From positions 248,001 to 312,000 of the forward strand of contig CANMRT010000003.1 of NCBI GenBank assembly GCA_947500415.1: 64,000 nt of DNA. Reading direction: 5' to 3'. This document shows, piece after piece, positions 1-10,200 of this stretch. The first letter of the stretch is position 1; each line of letters starts with the position of its first letter. The translations under genes were made by a program, and so were the position numbers. Source of the DNA: an uncultured Roseicyclus sp. GTDB taxonomy: Bacteria > Pseudomonadota > Alphaproteobacteria > Rhodobacterales > Rhodobacteraceae. The notes beneath the pieces were generated by a model. It was given only the letters and a program-made list of their open reading frames with translations. It was not told the DNA's origin and made no database searches.

Positions 1-99
1 GCACGACCGCGTCGCGCCTATCTTGCGCAGTACTCCGACGGCCCGATCCTTGATCCATCCACAGGAAATCCGCGCAATTTCGCCAAACCTCTGGCCTAA
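1..99 (+). CDS. C-terminal end of a protein, possibly phytanoyl-CoA dioxygenase family (partial)
   Basis: An open frame runs in from the left edge and stops with TAA at 97-99, giving 32 residues. The segment ARPRRAYLAQYSDGPI resembles the C-terminal strand of PhyH-type Fe(II)/2-oxoglutarate oxygenases, which often carry an RRAY-x-QYS motif. The catalytic His and Asp residues lie outside the window, so the family call is inference from a short tail. It reads in the same direction as the DUF1489 gene that follows after about 60 bases. Confidence 0.4.
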   Translation, partial: ARPRRAYLAQYSDGPILDPSTGNPRNFAKPLA

Positions 100-158
100 G
101 GGTTGCCCCGGGCGGCTAGGCTGCTAGCCTCTCTCCCCACATCATCGGGGGATGAAGC

Positions 159-590
159 GTGGCTGACACCATACATCTTGTGAAGCTCTGCGTCGGTGCA
201 GAGAAGGTTGAAGACCTGCTGGATTGGCAGGAAAGCCCCCGCGCGAAAGGGCCAGACGGCCTGCCGCGCCATGTCACACGCATGTGGCCCAAGCGCGCTG
301 ATCAAATCCTGAACGGCGGGTCGCTTTTTTGGGTGTTCAAAGGCTTGGTGCTGTGCCGCCAACCCATCGTCCGGCTCGACTCTGTGGATCGGGGCGACGG
401 CATTAACCGTTGTGGCATTGTGCTCGATCCTAACGTTGTGCGTGTGGCCGCAACGCCAAAACGTCCGTTTCAGGGCTGGCGTTACCTTCAGCCCGGCGAC
501 GCGCCCCGCGATTTGCCGAAAGGCCGCGCCTCGCAGGAGCCGCTGCCACAGCAACTGGAAAACGCGCTTGCTGAGATTGGGGTGCTCTAA
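159..590 (+). CDS. DUF1489 family protein
   Basis: This 143-residue cytosolic protein has the N-terminal signature IHLVKLCVGAEKVEDL and a central GGSLFWVFKGLVLCRQPI segment, both typical of the alphaproteobacterial DUF1489 family, whose members are about 140 residues long. No biochemical function is established for the family. The start is GTG at 159 behind a G-rich stretch (GGGGGA), which places the conserved IHLVKLC block at residues 5-11 as in homologues. It has no signal peptide or membrane segment. A bidirectional terminator follows. Confidence 0.88.
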   Translation: MADTIHLVKLCVGAEKVEDLLDWQESPRAKGPDGLPRHVTRMWPKRADQILNGGSLFWVFKGLVLCRQPIVRLDSVDRGDGINRCGIVLDPNVVRVAATPKRPFQGWRYLQPGDAPRDLPKGRASQEPLPQQLENALAEIGVL

Positions 591-594
591 CGCA

Positions 595-632
595 CAAAAA
601 AACCGGGCACCCAAAGGCACCCGGTTCATTTT
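595..632. terminator. Bidirectional Rho-independent terminator
   Basis: A run of A (595-602) leads into a stem of AACCGGG paired with CCCGGTT around a 12-nt loop, followed by TTCATTTT. The A-run on one side and the T-rich run on the other let it serve both the DUF1489 gene on the plus strand and the convergent barrel-protein gene on the minus strand. Confidence 0.75.
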
Positions 633-648
633 CAGATACTGACCAGGA

Positions 649-1632
649 TCAGAACGAGTTCAGAACCGATTCCAGCGCCGAACGATACTCACCGCGCGCA
701 GTGCGGGTGTTGGAGTTCAGCGGAGTAGTGGAGCCGTTTCCAATCGGAATAGTCACGCCAAGCGCGAAACGATCGATCTCAGGCGATAGGCCAGGGACCA
801 GGACGTCCAGGTCCAGGTTTGTGCGCGAATATTCTGCGCTCAGGACAACTGGCAAGGAGCCAGAGGCGGAAAGGTCATACGATCCACCCAGCGTCAGACC
901 AACGGCCGTGATGTCAGACGGCGCACCCAGATCACTCAGATCCAGATTTGCGCCACCAACAGCACCGTAGATGTCGAACCCGTTGCCGAGGTCATATTCT
1001 GCGCCAACCGAGTAGGTCGTTGCCGAAATGGTAATCGGGGTGATGTCGATGTTTGTGCGCATGACAGAGCCGAAGACTTCAAGGTTCGGCATAACTTCAT
1101 AGGCACCGGAGATACCGAAATCGGTGACGTCCAGAGTTGTCAGAACACCGTTCGGATCGTCCAGATCGGTCATGCCGTAGAAGACCTCCACATGGCCTTG
1201 ACCGAAGTCATAGCCACCGAACACACCGTAGCTGGTCGTGTCGATGCCGATGTTGATCGGGCCAAGAAGGCCAAGATCAAGATCGTTCATCCGCAAGTAA
1301 GCACCGGCATAACCGCCGTTGCCGAAGTTGTACTGCGGCTCAAGGTAGAAGCTCATCAAATCGACATTGAGGTCACCACCGATGCCGGTGATCTCGAGGT
1401 TGCCGGTGTTCATGTTGGCGCCAACACCAACCGAGAACGACTCGTTGAAGTGAACATCACCGTCGAAGTCGAACGAGTAGCCGTTAAGCGTAACGCTTGT
1501 TCCGAGGATGTCAGTTGAGTTGAAGTTTGCGCCAACGGTGACGGAGCCATCGAATTCGAGACCTTGGGCAGAAGCGAGGGCAGGCATAACCATAATGGTA
1601 GTGGCCAGCAAAACTGGGCGGATCATATCCAT
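649..1632 (-). CDS. Porin-like outer-membrane beta-barrel protein
   Basis: The 327-residue product starts with a clear Sec signal peptide (about residues 1-22, cleavage after ALASA). The mature part has alternating hydrophobic and polar strands ending in aromatic residues, many Gly-Asn/Asp turns, no cysteine, and a terminal Phe, all typical of outer-membrane barrels (inference). Repeated segments such as GVFGGYDFGQGHVEVFYGM and YSVGAEYDLGNGFDIYGAV look like successive beta-hairpins. The substrate cannot be deduced. The roughly 240-base upstream region carries a tandem repeat and a CtrA-like box, so expression may follow the cell cycle or motility programme. It could be a structural barrel rather than a true porin. 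Confidence 0.7.
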   Translation of the reverse strand: MDMIRPVLLATTIMVMPALASAQGLEFDGSVTVGANFNSTDILGTSVTLNGYSFDFDGDVHFNESFSVGVGANMNTGNLEITGIGGDLNVDLMSFYLEPQYNFGNGGYAGAYLRMNDLDLGLLGPINIGIDTTSYGVFGGYDFGQGHVEVFYGMTDLDDPNGVLTTLDVTDFGISGAYEVMPNLEVFGSVMRTNIDITPITISATTYSVGAEYDLGNGFDIYGAVGGANLDLSDLGAPSDITAVGLTLGGSYDLSASGSLPVVLSAEYSRTNLDLDVLVPGLSPEIDRFALGVTIPIGNGSTTPLNSNTRTARGEYRSALESVLNSF

Positions 1633-1647
1633 GTTCCTTGTGTCAAA

Positions 1648-1760
1648 TTTTGAAGGGCGTCGTCAGGGGCAGAGTTTGGAAATTCCCCGGCGACTATCGT
1701 CCATTTAGATTTTGAAAGTGTCGTCGGGGGCAGAGTTTGAAATTCCCGACAGCAGTCGTC
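1648..1760. repeat. Two-copy imperfect tandem repeat (62-bp period)
   Basis: Unit 1 begins at 1648 and unit 2 at 1710. Both read TTTTGAA, a short variable stretch, GTCGTC, (A/G)GGGGCAGAGTTTG, AAATTCCC, then GTCGTC about 15 bases later. The copies differ by scattered substitutions and small indels. They lie in the leader or promoter region of the barrel protein gene, whose start is at 1632, and could be a duplicated regulatory site. The remainder of the region to 1874 holds the CtrA-like box and nothing else I recognise. Confidence 0.75.
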
Positions 1761-1767
1761 TATGCGG

Positions 1768-1783
1768 TTAACAATACGTTAAC
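1768..1783. promoter_or_regulatory. CtrA-like binding site (TTAA-N7-TTAAC)
   Basis: The sequence TTAACAATACGTTAAC matches the full alphaproteobacterial CtrA consensus TTAA-N7-TTAA, and because GTTAAC occurs on both sides of AATAC the match also reads on the minus strand. It lies about 135 bp upstream of the barrel protein start and about 90 bp beyond the stop of hisG, so the barrel gene is the only plausible target. Confidence 0.6.
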
Positions 1784-1874
1784 GGGCATGTGATGGGCAA
1801 CGTGCGGGAAACCTAACCCACGGATTCGAGTGGTTTGTACTTGGGTGTTGCAGAATGGTCACGAAAGCCCGGGC

Positions 1875-2567
1875 CTAACCCGCATTTCGAAGCTGTTCCT
1901 CAAATTTGTGTAGCGCTGCGCGGGTCGACTCATTCCACTGCGCGGCCCGCGAACGGAACAGGGTCGCTTCCGACCGGTGAATCATTCCATCTTCCAGAAT
2001 CGCAAGGTGATTGGCCCGTAGCGTTTCACCCGTTGACGTGATGTCGGCAATTGCTTCTGCCGTACCATGCGCAACGGTGCCCTCGGTCGCACCCTGGCTG
2101 TCGACCAACCGATAATCCGCCACGCCCGCGTCGCGCAGGAAGTCCCGCACAAGGCGGTGGTATTTGGTGGCAATGCGCAGGCGTTGCCCATGGGTCGCCC
2201 GGAAATCAGCGGCCACCGCGTCAAGATCATCGAGCGTGCGCACGTCCACCCACCAGGCGGGCACCGCAATAATTAGGTCCGCGTGGCCAAAACCCATTTC
2301 GGCTAGTATCTCCACCGCCTGGTCCCAGGCCGGGATGCGTTCCTGCACCAGATCACTGCCTGTTACGCCAAGGTGCAGCCGCCCAGACGCCAGCTCGCGC
2401 GGGATTTCACCCGCACTCATCAGGCGAAGATCGACCGGCATGCCCGCCACTTCCGCCCCATAGTCACGGTCCGATCCTGTGCGCCGCATCTCGATTCCAC
2501 GCGATGAGAACCACTGGAACGTCTTTTCCATCAACCGGCCTTTGGAGGGCACACCAAGCGTAATCAT
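1875..2567 (-). CDS. hisG: ATP phosphoribosyltransferase, short form (HisG-S)
   Basis: HisG condenses ATP with PRPP in the first step of histidine biosynthesis. The product is 230 residues, the short form that lacks the C-terminal regulatory domain and needs HisZ. Visible landmarks are [11 protein letters not shown] at the N-terminus, HLGVTGSDLVQE (65-76), and the PRPP-binding stretch EAIADITSTGET (171-182). The ATG overlaps the hisZ stop by 4 nt (ATGA, 2564-2567), so hisS-hisZ-hisG form one translationally coupled unit. The presence of hisZ immediately upstream confirms the short-form assignment. Confidence 0.95.
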   Translation of the reverse strand: MITLGVPSKGRLMEKTFQWFSSRGIEMRRTGSDRDYGAEVAGMPVDLRLMSAGEIPRELASGRLHLGVTGSDLVQERIPAWDQAVEILAEMGFGHADLIIAVPAWWVDVRTLDDLDAVAADFRATHGQRLRIATKYHRLVRDFLRDAGVADYRLVDSQGATEGTVAHGTAEAIADITSTGETLRANHLAILEDGMIHRSEATLFRSRAAQWNESTRAALHKFEEQLRNAG

Positions 2568-3661
2568 GCCAAGCCCTCCCGCACCGCGTGGACCTGTTCT
2601 GGGCGGATCACCCCGCCCACTGCCGGGATTTCGCGTCCATCACCCAATTGTCGTGTCAGGGCATCGTAACGCCCGCCCGTAGCCAACGGCGGCTGCCCCG
2701 GTTGCGGCCCCAGAATGCCGAAGACGAAGCCGTCGTAATATTCCATCTGAGTCCGGCCGTAGGATGCATCGTAAGGGATGTCGTCCACCGGCACGCCAGC
2801 CTCGCGCAAGGCACGAACGCGGGTTGCGAAGACCTCCAGAGCAGGCTCCAAGCCAGGCAAATCGACAGCAATGTTCTGCAAGGCTGCCCCTGCTTCGGAC
2901 AACGGAGTCTTTGTTTTCAGCAGGCTCACCAACATCTCGGCTTCGGTCGCGTCGATTGGGTCGGCCGCAGCTTCCGCCCTCAGGCGATCCAATCTTGCCG
3001 ACATCTCATCGGTGGTCCGCAGGCCGATGGGGGGGCCTGCCTGCGCGATCATCGCGGCCAGACCCTTTTCCTCGGCAGTCTTCAAGTAGTCCGCACGCCC
3101 CTTGGCGGATTTGCCAACCCCTGTGAACCGATCCAGCAGTGCGCGGAAGCGACGCGGTCGCCAAACATGACGACGCAAAGCAGCCTTGCGCGCGGGTATC
3201 GTGCGAAGCGCCTCAATGGCCGCCAACAAAATGCCGATGTCACCCGTCACGGCGCGAACCGGCAAATCGCCAAGCGCCTTCAGCATCAGCGCGAAAACCT
3301 CAGCATCTGCCGCAAGGGGCGCTTCGCGGTCAAAAACCTCATAGCCCAGTTGCAGATATTCGGTGGGTCGCCCACTGCCAGCATCCTGCATCCGGAACAC
3401 TTCGCCCAGATAGGTATAGCGCGCAGGCTCCGCCCCGCTTTCCATGTGCATCTGAACCACAGGCACCGTGAAATCCGGCCGCAGCATCAGTTCGCCCCGA
3501 TCAGGGTCGTGGGTGGTGAAAGCGCGGCCCCGAATATCCTCGCCGTAGAGGTCCAATAGCGTGTCGGCGCTGACCAGCATGGGTGCCTCAACGGGAACCG
3601 CACCCGCGAAAATGGCCTGAAGCGCTTCCGCCTCGGCCCGGATGTCGGATTTTTGGGTCAC
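2564..3661 (-). CDS. hisZ: ATP phosphoribosyltransferase regulatory subunit HisZ
   Basis: HisZ is a paralogue of the HisRS catalytic core that has lost tRNA charging and serves as activator and histidine-feedback subunit of short-form HisG. The 365-residue protein retains class II synthetase-like motifs ([47 protein letters not shown]). I place the start at GTG 3661, which overlaps the hisS TGA by 4 nt (GTGA). An in-frame ATG further upstream would add about 27 residues lying entirely inside hisS. The chosen start gives [14 protein letters not shown], in line with homologues. Confidence 0.9.
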   Translation of the reverse strand: MTQKSDIRAEAEALQAIFAGAVPVEAPMLVSADTLLDLYGEDIRGRAFTTHDPDRGELMLRPDFTVPVVQMHMESGAEPARYTYLGEVFRMQDAGSGRPTEYLQLGYEVFDREAPLAADAEVFALMLKALGDLPVRAVTGDIGILLAAIEALRTIPARKAALRRHVWRPRRFRALLDRFTGVGKSAKGRADYLKTAEEKGLAAMIAQAGPPIGLRTTDEMSARLDRLRAEAAADPIDATEAEMLVSLLKTKTPLSEAGAALQNIAVDLPGLEPALEVFATRVRALREAGVPVDDIPYDASYGRTQMEYYDGFVFGILGPQPGQPPLATGGRYDALTRQLGDGREIPAVGGVIRPEQVHAVREGLA

Positions 3662-5136
3662 TGGTGGCGGGCGATCATGGCTTGGACCTCGGCAACCAGG
3701 TCGCTCAGCGCAACTTCGGTCTGCGCGGGCTGGCTCTTCCATTCCTCCAGCGTCGCGTCCTGTGCCAGTTTGGCACCCAGGATCAGGTCCTTGAGCTGGA
3801 CAACACCGCGCTCCGCCTCGTCCGAGCCCTGGATCACCGCAACCGGTGAACGCCGCTTGTCCGCATACTTCAGCTGATTGCCGAAGTTCTTCGGATTGCC
3901 CAGATAAACCTCCGCCCGGATTCCCGCTTGCCGCAGGGTCGCGGCCATGGCCTGATACTCCGCCATGCGGTCGCGATCCATGATAGTCACGATCACAGGG
4001 CCGGTATCCTCACCCTTCAGTTTGCCGGTCGCCCGCAAGGCCGCCAGCAGGCGATCGACCCCGATGGAAACACCTGTGGCTGGAACCTCTTGCCCAGTGA
4101 AACGCTTGACCAGATCGTCGTAGCGACCGCCACCTGCGACAGAGCCAAACTGGACCGTCTGACCCTTCTCGTTTTGTACGTCGAAGGTCAGCTCAGCCTC
4201 GTAGACCGGGCCGGTGTAATAGCCGAGACCGCGGACAACTGACGGGTCGATGATGATGCGGTCCGGACCATAGCCTTGGGCAGCAAGCAGGTCGGCAATC
4301 TGTTCGAGTTCACCAACGCCCTGTGTGCCAACGTCGGAATCTTCGGTCAGCGCCTTTAGGTTCCCAATCGTCGTTGCGTTATCCCCAGCCGTCGCTTGCA
4401 CAAATGCAATAATCCGATCCGCCTGATCTGTGGATAACCCCGCACCCTTGGTGAAATCCCCGCTTTCATCCTTGCGGCCTTCCCCAAGCAGGTCGCGCAC
4501 GCCCTGCTCTCCCAAACGGTCCAGCTTATCAATGGCGCGCAAGACGATCCCGCGCTCGGCGTCCTTGTCGTCGCCCGCCAAACCAGCCACTTCCATAACC
4601 CCGTTCAGCACCTTGCGGTTGTTCACCCGCACTACGTATTCGCCGCGCTCTATGCCCACGGCCTCAAGGCAATCGGACAACATCGCGCAGATCTCTGCAT
4701 CGGCGGCCGCTGACCCCGATCCAACCGTATCCGCATCGCATTGATAGAACTGCCGGAAGCGTCCCGGACCCGGCTTCTCGTTCCGCCAGACCGGACCCAT
4801 TGTGTAGCGCCGGTAGGGCGATGGCAGATCATTGCGGAACTGCGCCGCCACTCGGGCCAGCGGGGCCGTCATGTCGTAGCGCAATGCGAGCCAGGTCCCG
4901 TCTTCCTCAAACGCGAACACACCCTCATTCGGGCGGTCCACGTCGGGCAGAAACTTGCCCAAAGCCTCGACCGTCTCAACACCGGAGGTCTCCAGCGGGT
5001 CAAACCCGTAGCGATGGTAGACCTCGGCGATCTTGGCGAGCATCTCTGCCCGCTCCGTCACTTCCACACCGAAATAGTCGCGGAAGCCCTTTGGCGTTTC
5101 GGCCTTGGGACGGGGCTGTTTTTTCGTCTTTGCCAT
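3658..5136 (-). CDS. hisS: Histidine--tRNA ligase
   Basis: This class II aminoacyl-tRNA synthetase charges tRNA-His. The 492-residue product shows motif 2 around [19 protein letters not shown], histidine-binding motifs [14 protein letters not shown] and GGGRYDDL, and an anticodon-binding C-terminal domain with [18 protein letters not shown]. It is longer than the roughly 420-residue enterobacterial enzyme, with an inserted stretch after about residue 190, as in the long alphaproteobacterial form. It heads the hisS-hisZ-hisG unit and is divergent from slyX. Confidence 0.95.
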   Translation of the reverse strand: MAKTKKQPRPKAETPKGFRDYFGVEVTERAEMLAKIAEVYHRYGFDPLETSGVETVEALGKFLPDVDRPNEGVFAFEEDGTWLALRYDMTAPLARVAAQFRNDLPSPYRRYTMGPVWRNEKPGPGRFRQFYQCDADTVGSGSAAADAEICAMLSDCLEAVGIERGEYVVRVNNRKVLNGVMEVAGLAGDDKDAERGIVLRAIDKLDRLGEQGVRDLLGEGRKDESGDFTKGAGLSTDQADRIIAFVQATAGDNATTIGNLKALTEDSDVGTQGVGELEQIADLLAAQGYGPDRIIIDPSVVRGLGYYTGPVYEAELTFDVQNEKGQTVQFGSVAGGGRYDDLVKRFTGQEVPATGVSIGVDRLLAALRATGKLKGEDTGPVIVTIMDRDRMAEYQAMAATLRQAGIRAEVYLGNPKNFGNQLKYADKRRSPVAVIQGSDEAERGVVQLKDLILGAKLAQDATLEEWKSQPAQTEVALSDLVAEVQAMIARHQ

Positions 5137-5208
5137 GGCGTGCGGGCCTTAAATTCGGGTCGCGCTTCCTCTAACTGGTGGAAACACTCGGGGCAAGGAG
5201 CGCGGGCA

Positions 5209-5406
5209 ATGGATCAACGGTTGGAAGAACAAGTGGCGCATTTGACGAAAGCCATGGACGACATGTCCGAGGTCGTGGCGCGTCAAGACGCTGAAATTGC
5301 GGTGCTCACGCGCCGGGTCGAGATGCTGATGCAGCGCGAGGCGGAGCGGGAGGTTGATGCCAGCGGAACGATTCCCTTGGCCGATCAGAAGCCACCGCAT
5401 TGGTAG
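5209..5406 (+). CDS. slyX: SlyX family protein
   Basis: The 65-residue product is almost entirely one coiled coil (RLEEQVAHLTKAMDDMSEVVARQ and onward) ending in the Pro-rich tail DQKPPHW, which is the SlyX hallmark. The ATG at 5209 has AAGGAG about 8 bases upstream. In-frame starts further upstream lie inside hisS on the other strand and would add non-homologous sequence. SlyX function is not defined. The gene diverges from hisS and converges on the MFS gene, leaving 10 bases between stops. Confidence 0.85.
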   Translation: MDQRLEEQVAHLTKAMDDMSEVVARQDAEIAVLTRRVEMLMQREAEREVDASGTIPLADQKPPHW

Positions 5407-5416
5407 CGTGTGAGAT

Positions 5417-6634
5417 TCAGACGGCGACGGTAGAAGCGCGCGGCCGAGACCGGGTCAGGATATAGATCATCACCGCCACGTTCAGCGCATTGAAAGCAAT
5501 CCCGTTCAGGAACGCCCATTGGTAGCTGCCGGTCACGTCGTAGATCAGCCCTGACAACCAGCCACCGATGGCCATCCCGAAAATTGTGGACATGATGACG
5601 AAGCCGACCCGCGCGCCCGCTTCCCGCGCCGGTAGATACTCGCGGACGATCACCGCATAGGACGGCACGATGCCCCCCTGGCTCAGGCCAAAGACCATGG
5701 AGACCACGTAAAGCGACGTGAGCCCTGTGGTCGGCAGATACAAAAACAATGCCAGCATTTGCAGGGTCGAGCCGATAAGAAGCGTCAGAACGCCGCCCAG
5801 TTTGTCGGCCATCACCCCGGACACGAGACGCGAGGCAACACCACCCAGCAGCATCAGGCTCAGCATCTCGGCACCCACGGCGGGACCATACCCAAGGTCC
5901 ACGCAATAGGCGACGATATGGACCTGCGGCATCGACATGGCCACGCAGCATCCAATCCCCGCCACCGCCAATAGCGCTGTCAGCATTTGGGGGCTTAACC
6001 CCGTGGTCCGAGCCCTTTCTGCCGCCGCCACTTCGGACCGCGCCATCGCCTCTTCCGGCAACTTGCGCCGCAACAGCGCACAAGCGGGCAGCATTGCGAT
6101 CACGCAGGACAGCGCGAGGATTAGGTAGGCCGTGCGCCACGTATCGCTCGCCAAAGTGCCCGCCAACAGAAACGGCCAGATCGCGCCCGACAGGTAGTTG
6201 CCCGAGGCAGCAATCGCCACGGCCAAGCCGCGCCGCTTCAGGAACCACTGCGAAGTATCGGCAATCAGCGGTCCGAAACTCGCCGACGTCCCAAAGCCAA
6301 TCGCGAATTGTGCCAGCGACAGCAACAGGATCGACGGCGCATTCATCGCCAACCCGTATCCAATGCCCATCAACACCGCAGAACCTGCCAGCGACCAGGC
6401 CAGCCCGAACCGATCCACCGCCCGCCCGATCAGGAAGTTGCCCAGGGCAAATCCCACCATTGTCAGTGTGTAAGGCAGGGACGCCTCAGCCCTGCCCACG
6501 CCAAACTCAGTTTGCACATCGGGCAAGATCAGGATGATCGCCCACATCCCCGCATTGCCAATCAGTGAGATCAGCAAAGCCAGCCCCAAACGCCCCCAGG
6601 AGGCACGGCTATCAAGGATGGGATCGCTCGTCAT
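5417..6634 (-). CDS. MFS transporter
   Basis: This 405-residue membrane protein has about twelve hydrophobic segments and the MFS loop 2-3 signature NFLIGRAVDRFG. A second loop, VSGVMADKLGG, sits at the matching position of the C-terminal half, showing the internal duplication of the superfamily. The segment GLSQGGIVPSYAVIVREYLPAREAGARVGFV is typical of the OFA/MCT-like and YbfB-like branches. The substrate cannot be assigned. It stands alone between slyX and an unrelated secreted-protein gene. Confidence 0.85.
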   Translation of the reverse strand: MTSDPILDSRASWGRLGLALLISLIGNAGMWAIILILPDVQTEFGVGRAEASLPYTLTMVGFALGNFLIGRAVDRFGLAWSLAGSAVLMGIGYGLAMNAPSILLLSLAQFAIGFGTSASFGPLIADTSQWFLKRRGLAVAIAASGNYLSGAIWPFLLAGTLASDTWRTAYLILALSCVIAMLPACALLRRKLPEEAMARSEVAAAERARTTGLSPQMLTALLAVAGIGCCVAMSMPQVHIVAYCVDLGYGPAVGAEMLSLMLLGGVASRLVSGVMADKLGGVLTLLIGSTLQMLALFLYLPTTGLTSLYVVSMVFGLSQGGIVPSYAVIVREYLPAREAGARVGFVIMSTIFGMAIGGWLSGLIYDVTGSYQWAFLNGIAFNALNVAVMIYILTRSRPRASTVAV

Positions 6635-6759
6635 TCCCGGACCGTAGGGGGACCGGCCAGCGGGGAAAAGCGAAAGATCGTCGGCAGAATTCGCGCATCA
6701 GCGCAAGGTCATGAAATGTTCAATTGACACCAAAGCGCGGGCGGGGCCTATGGTCGCCC

Positions 6760-7179
6760 ATGATCAATACACGTATCACCCCCGCCCTCACCCTTGCTTT
6801 CGTCTGCCTTGCTGCGCCCGCCATGGCCGAGCCTCAGTGCTCCGGTGGTGGTTATGTGGCCGATGCCGTAGTGGTGCCTGCGCCCGAAATCGGCAACGTC
6901 ACCGTGGCAACCCAATACGCCTGGGATGGCGGCGGACGTCTGCACGATGTCTGCAATCTCCTGACCGACAGCGGCTTTTTCGCAACCTGGTCGCTGTTTT
7001 CCGGCGAAGTGGATGCCAACTACCCCGGCATCTGCGTCTCGCTGACCAACGACGCGGGCGTGGAATGGTTCTCATGCCAGACACCCGACGCGACAACGGC
7101 TGCCTTTGAAGCCACGGCCGGCACCGAAGACGCCATCCTGCGGTTTGAGGAATGGTCATCTGAGGCGCCGACGCTCTGA
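6760..7179 (+). CDS. Secreted protein of unknown function
   Basis: The 139-residue product starts at ATG 6760 with a Sec signal peptide (TPALTLAFVCLAAPAMA, cleavage near residue 23). The mature part has four cysteines (in PQCSGGG, HDVCNLL, PGICVSL, FSCQTPD), suggesting two disulfides in the periplasm. Its length and conserved WSLFSGEVDANYPGICVSL core do not match a family I know. A possible promoter lies just upstream: TTGACA at 6724 with TATGGT at 6749, although the 19-base spacing is long. A good terminator follows. Confidence 0.6.
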   Translation: MINTRITPALTLAFVCLAAPAMAEPQCSGGGYVADAVVVPAPEIGNVTVATQYAWDGGGRLHDVCNLLTDSGFFATWSLFSGEVDANYPGICVSLTNDAGVEWFSCQTPDATTAAFEATAGTEDAILRFEEWSSEAPTL

Positions 7180-7201
7180 AATTGAAGTGACAGAAATACG
7201 A

Positions 7202-7232
7202 AAGGCCTCGGTTCACGCCGGGGCCTTTTTTT
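7202..7232 (+). terminator. Rho-independent terminator
   Basis: AAGGCCTCG pairs with CGGGGCCTT (9 bp, one G-U) around an 8-nt loop, and is followed by a run of seven T. It lies between the convergent secreted-protein gene and dnaE. Confidence 0.85.
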
Positions 7233-7240
7233 GGAAGCCC

Positions 7241-10200
7241 TCAGACCTCTTCCACGTCCATAACCCCTTCAAGGCTGCGCAGAGCGCCCTTGATCTGGGG
7301 GGACACCGGGAAGTTATCGCCAAGGATCACCTCAACCTCACCGGGTAAATCCGGGGCCATGAGGCACAGGTGGATCGGACCTTTCGCCGCCTTCGCAGCA
7401 TCAGCGGCCGTGCGTTCCAAGAGGCTCTCGACCGAAGCGATACCGACCGCATCATCGATAAAGACACGCAATCCGTTAGACTCACCCGCGATCGCGTTGT
7501 CCACCGGCGTGATGGCGCGCGCCAGCAGCTTGAGTTGATCCACCTCCAGCGTCGCTTCCGCCTGCACCTGTACGTTGCTTCCGGTTTCCAGAAACTCGCG
7601 GCTTGCCTCCAACGCTTCCGAGAAGACAGTGATTTCGTAAAGGCCCGTCGGGTCGGACAAGGACACAAACGCAAACCGGTTGCCCCGCTGGCTCTTGCGC
7701 TCCTGCTTCACTGAGACGGCCCCGGCCATTTTCGCCACAAACGGCCCTTGCTGAACGCGCTGCTCCACCTCGGCCAGCGTCATCACTCCGCGCCGCTTAA
7801 GCGCGGGCAGGTAGTCATCCAGCGGATGTCCGGAGAAATAGAAGCCAACCGCCTGATGCTCCGCCGCCAACCGCTCGTTTGGCAACCAATCAGGCGGGTT
7901 CGGCAGGCGTGGCTCGGGCAAATCATCGCCCGCATCGCCAAACAGCGACACCTGATCGGAGGCCGCCTGATCGTGCACCGCCGCCGAATAGGCCGCCAAA
8001 GCGTCCAGGCTGTCCATCACGCGGCGGCGGTTGCGGTCCAGCGCATCAAAGGCCCCGGCGCGCGCCAGCATCTCCAAAGAACGCTTGCCGACACGCTTCA
8101 AATCAACCCGTCGCGCCAAGTCGAACAGGGTCGCATAGGGTTTCACGCCTTGCTCCGTGGTCCGCGCCTCGACAATCATCTTCATCGCTTCAACGCCCAC
8201 GTTCTTCAGCGCGCCCAAAGCATAGAGGATCTTGCCATCCTCAACCGTGAATGTCGCAGCCGACCGGTTCACACACGGCGCGAGCGTCTCGATCCCCATC
8301 CGGTCGACCTCTTGCTTGTAGACGCCAAGCTTGTCGGTCAGGTGGATATCGCAATTCATCACGGCGGCCATGAATTCGACCGGGTGGTTCGCCTTCAGCC
8401 AAGCCGTTTGATAGCTGACGACCGCATAGGCGGCGGCGTGAGACTTGTTGAAACCGTAGTTCGCGAACTTGTCGAGAAGGTGCCAAACCTCCAGCGCCTT
8501 TTGTTCATCGACGCCATTCTCGGCGGCCCCTTTCAGGAATTTTGGACGCTCCGCATCCATCGCTTCCTGAATTTTCTTACCCATCGCGCGGCGCAGTAGG
8601 TCGGCGCCGCCAAGCGAATACCCGGCCATCTCCTGTGCGATCTGCATCACCTGTTCCTGGTAAACGATGATGCCCTGCGTCTCGTCGAGGATATGGTCGA
8701 TGGTCGGATGCAGCTTTTCGCGGGCGGAAATCCCGTTCTTCACCTCGCAGAACTTCGGAATGTTCTCCATCGGGCCGGGGCGATATAGCGCCACCAGCGC
8801 GATGATATCTTCGATGCAGTCGGGCTTCATGCGCCGCAGCGCATCCATCATGCCCGAGCTTTCCACCTGGAACACCGCAACCGTTTTGGCCGAGGCATAA
8901 AGGTCGTAACTCGCCTTATCGTCCAGCGGGATCGCGTTGATCTGGTTTTCGGTCCCCTCTTCCGGCTCATACAGCCGGGTGCCGTCGGGCCCCTCGTGCA
9001 ATTGCCGCCCGCTCGCGTGGATCAGGTCGATGGCGTTTTGCACCACTGTCAGCGTTTTCAGACCCAGAAAGTCAAACTTCACCAACCCGGCGGGCTCCAC
9101 CCACTTCATGTTGAACTGCGTGGCCGGCATGTCGGATCGCGGGTCGCGGTAAAGCGGCACCAGCTCGTCCAACGGGCGGTCCCCGATCACCACACCGGCG
9201 GCGTGGGTAGAGGCATTGCGGAGCAGTCCCTCCACCTTCTCCGCATAATCCATCAACCGGCGCGTCGGGTTCACCTTGCCGTCGCGCTTGTCCTGCTCGG
9301 TCTCGCGCATTTCCTCAAGAAACCGCGGCTCATCCTTGATGGCCTGCGCGATGCCCACGGGCTTCACGCCCTCCACTGGGATCATCTTTGATAGCCGGTC
9401 CACCTGCCCAAACGGCATCTGCAACACGCGGCCCACGTCCCGCACGGCGGCCTTCGACAACAACGCACCGAAGGTGATAATCTGCCCTACCCGGTCACGA
9501 CCATATTTCTCCTGCACATAGCGGATAACCTCTTCCCGGCGGTCCATGCAGAAGTCGATGTCAAAGTCGGGCATCGAGACACGTTCGGGGTTCAGGAACC
9601 TCTCGAAAAGCAGCGAATACCGCAGCGGATCGAGGTCCGTGATTGTCAGCGCATACGCCACCAGACTGCCCGCACCCGATCCACGGCCCGGACCGACCGG
9701 AATGTCGTTGTCCTTCGACCACTGGATAAAGTCGGCCACGATCAGGAAATAGCCGGGGAAACCCATCCCTTCGATGATCCCCAATTCGAAATCCAGCCGC
9801 TTCTGGTATTCCTCGACCGACACCGCATGGGGGATCACGGCCAATCGCCGCTGCAACCCCTCATTCGCCATCCGCCGCAGCTCCGCCACCTCGTCATCGG
9901 CAAACTTCGGCAGGATCGGGTCATGCGTCTCCGCGCGGAAAGCACAGCGCTGCGCGATCTCGACAGTATTCTCCAACGCCTCAGGCAGGTCCGCGAACAA
10001 GGCTGCCATTTCCTCAGGCGTTTTGAAATAGTGCTGCGGCGTCAGGCGGCGGCGCGGCTCGGATTGGTCAACATACGCCCCCTGCGCCACGCAAAGCATC
10101 GCGTCGTGCGCCTCATACATCTCCGTCTTCGGGAAATAGACGTCATTCGTCGCCACCAATGGCAGGCCCAATTCATAGGCCATCTCCACATGGCCCCGCT

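Noticed and set aside
1648-1760. CRISPR array
   Set aside because: There are only two diverged copies with no regular spacers and no cas genes in the window.
7748-8599. Long plus-strand open frame opposite dnaE
   Set aside because: It is antisense to the conserved polymerase gene, and its composition is typical of GC-rich shadow frames.
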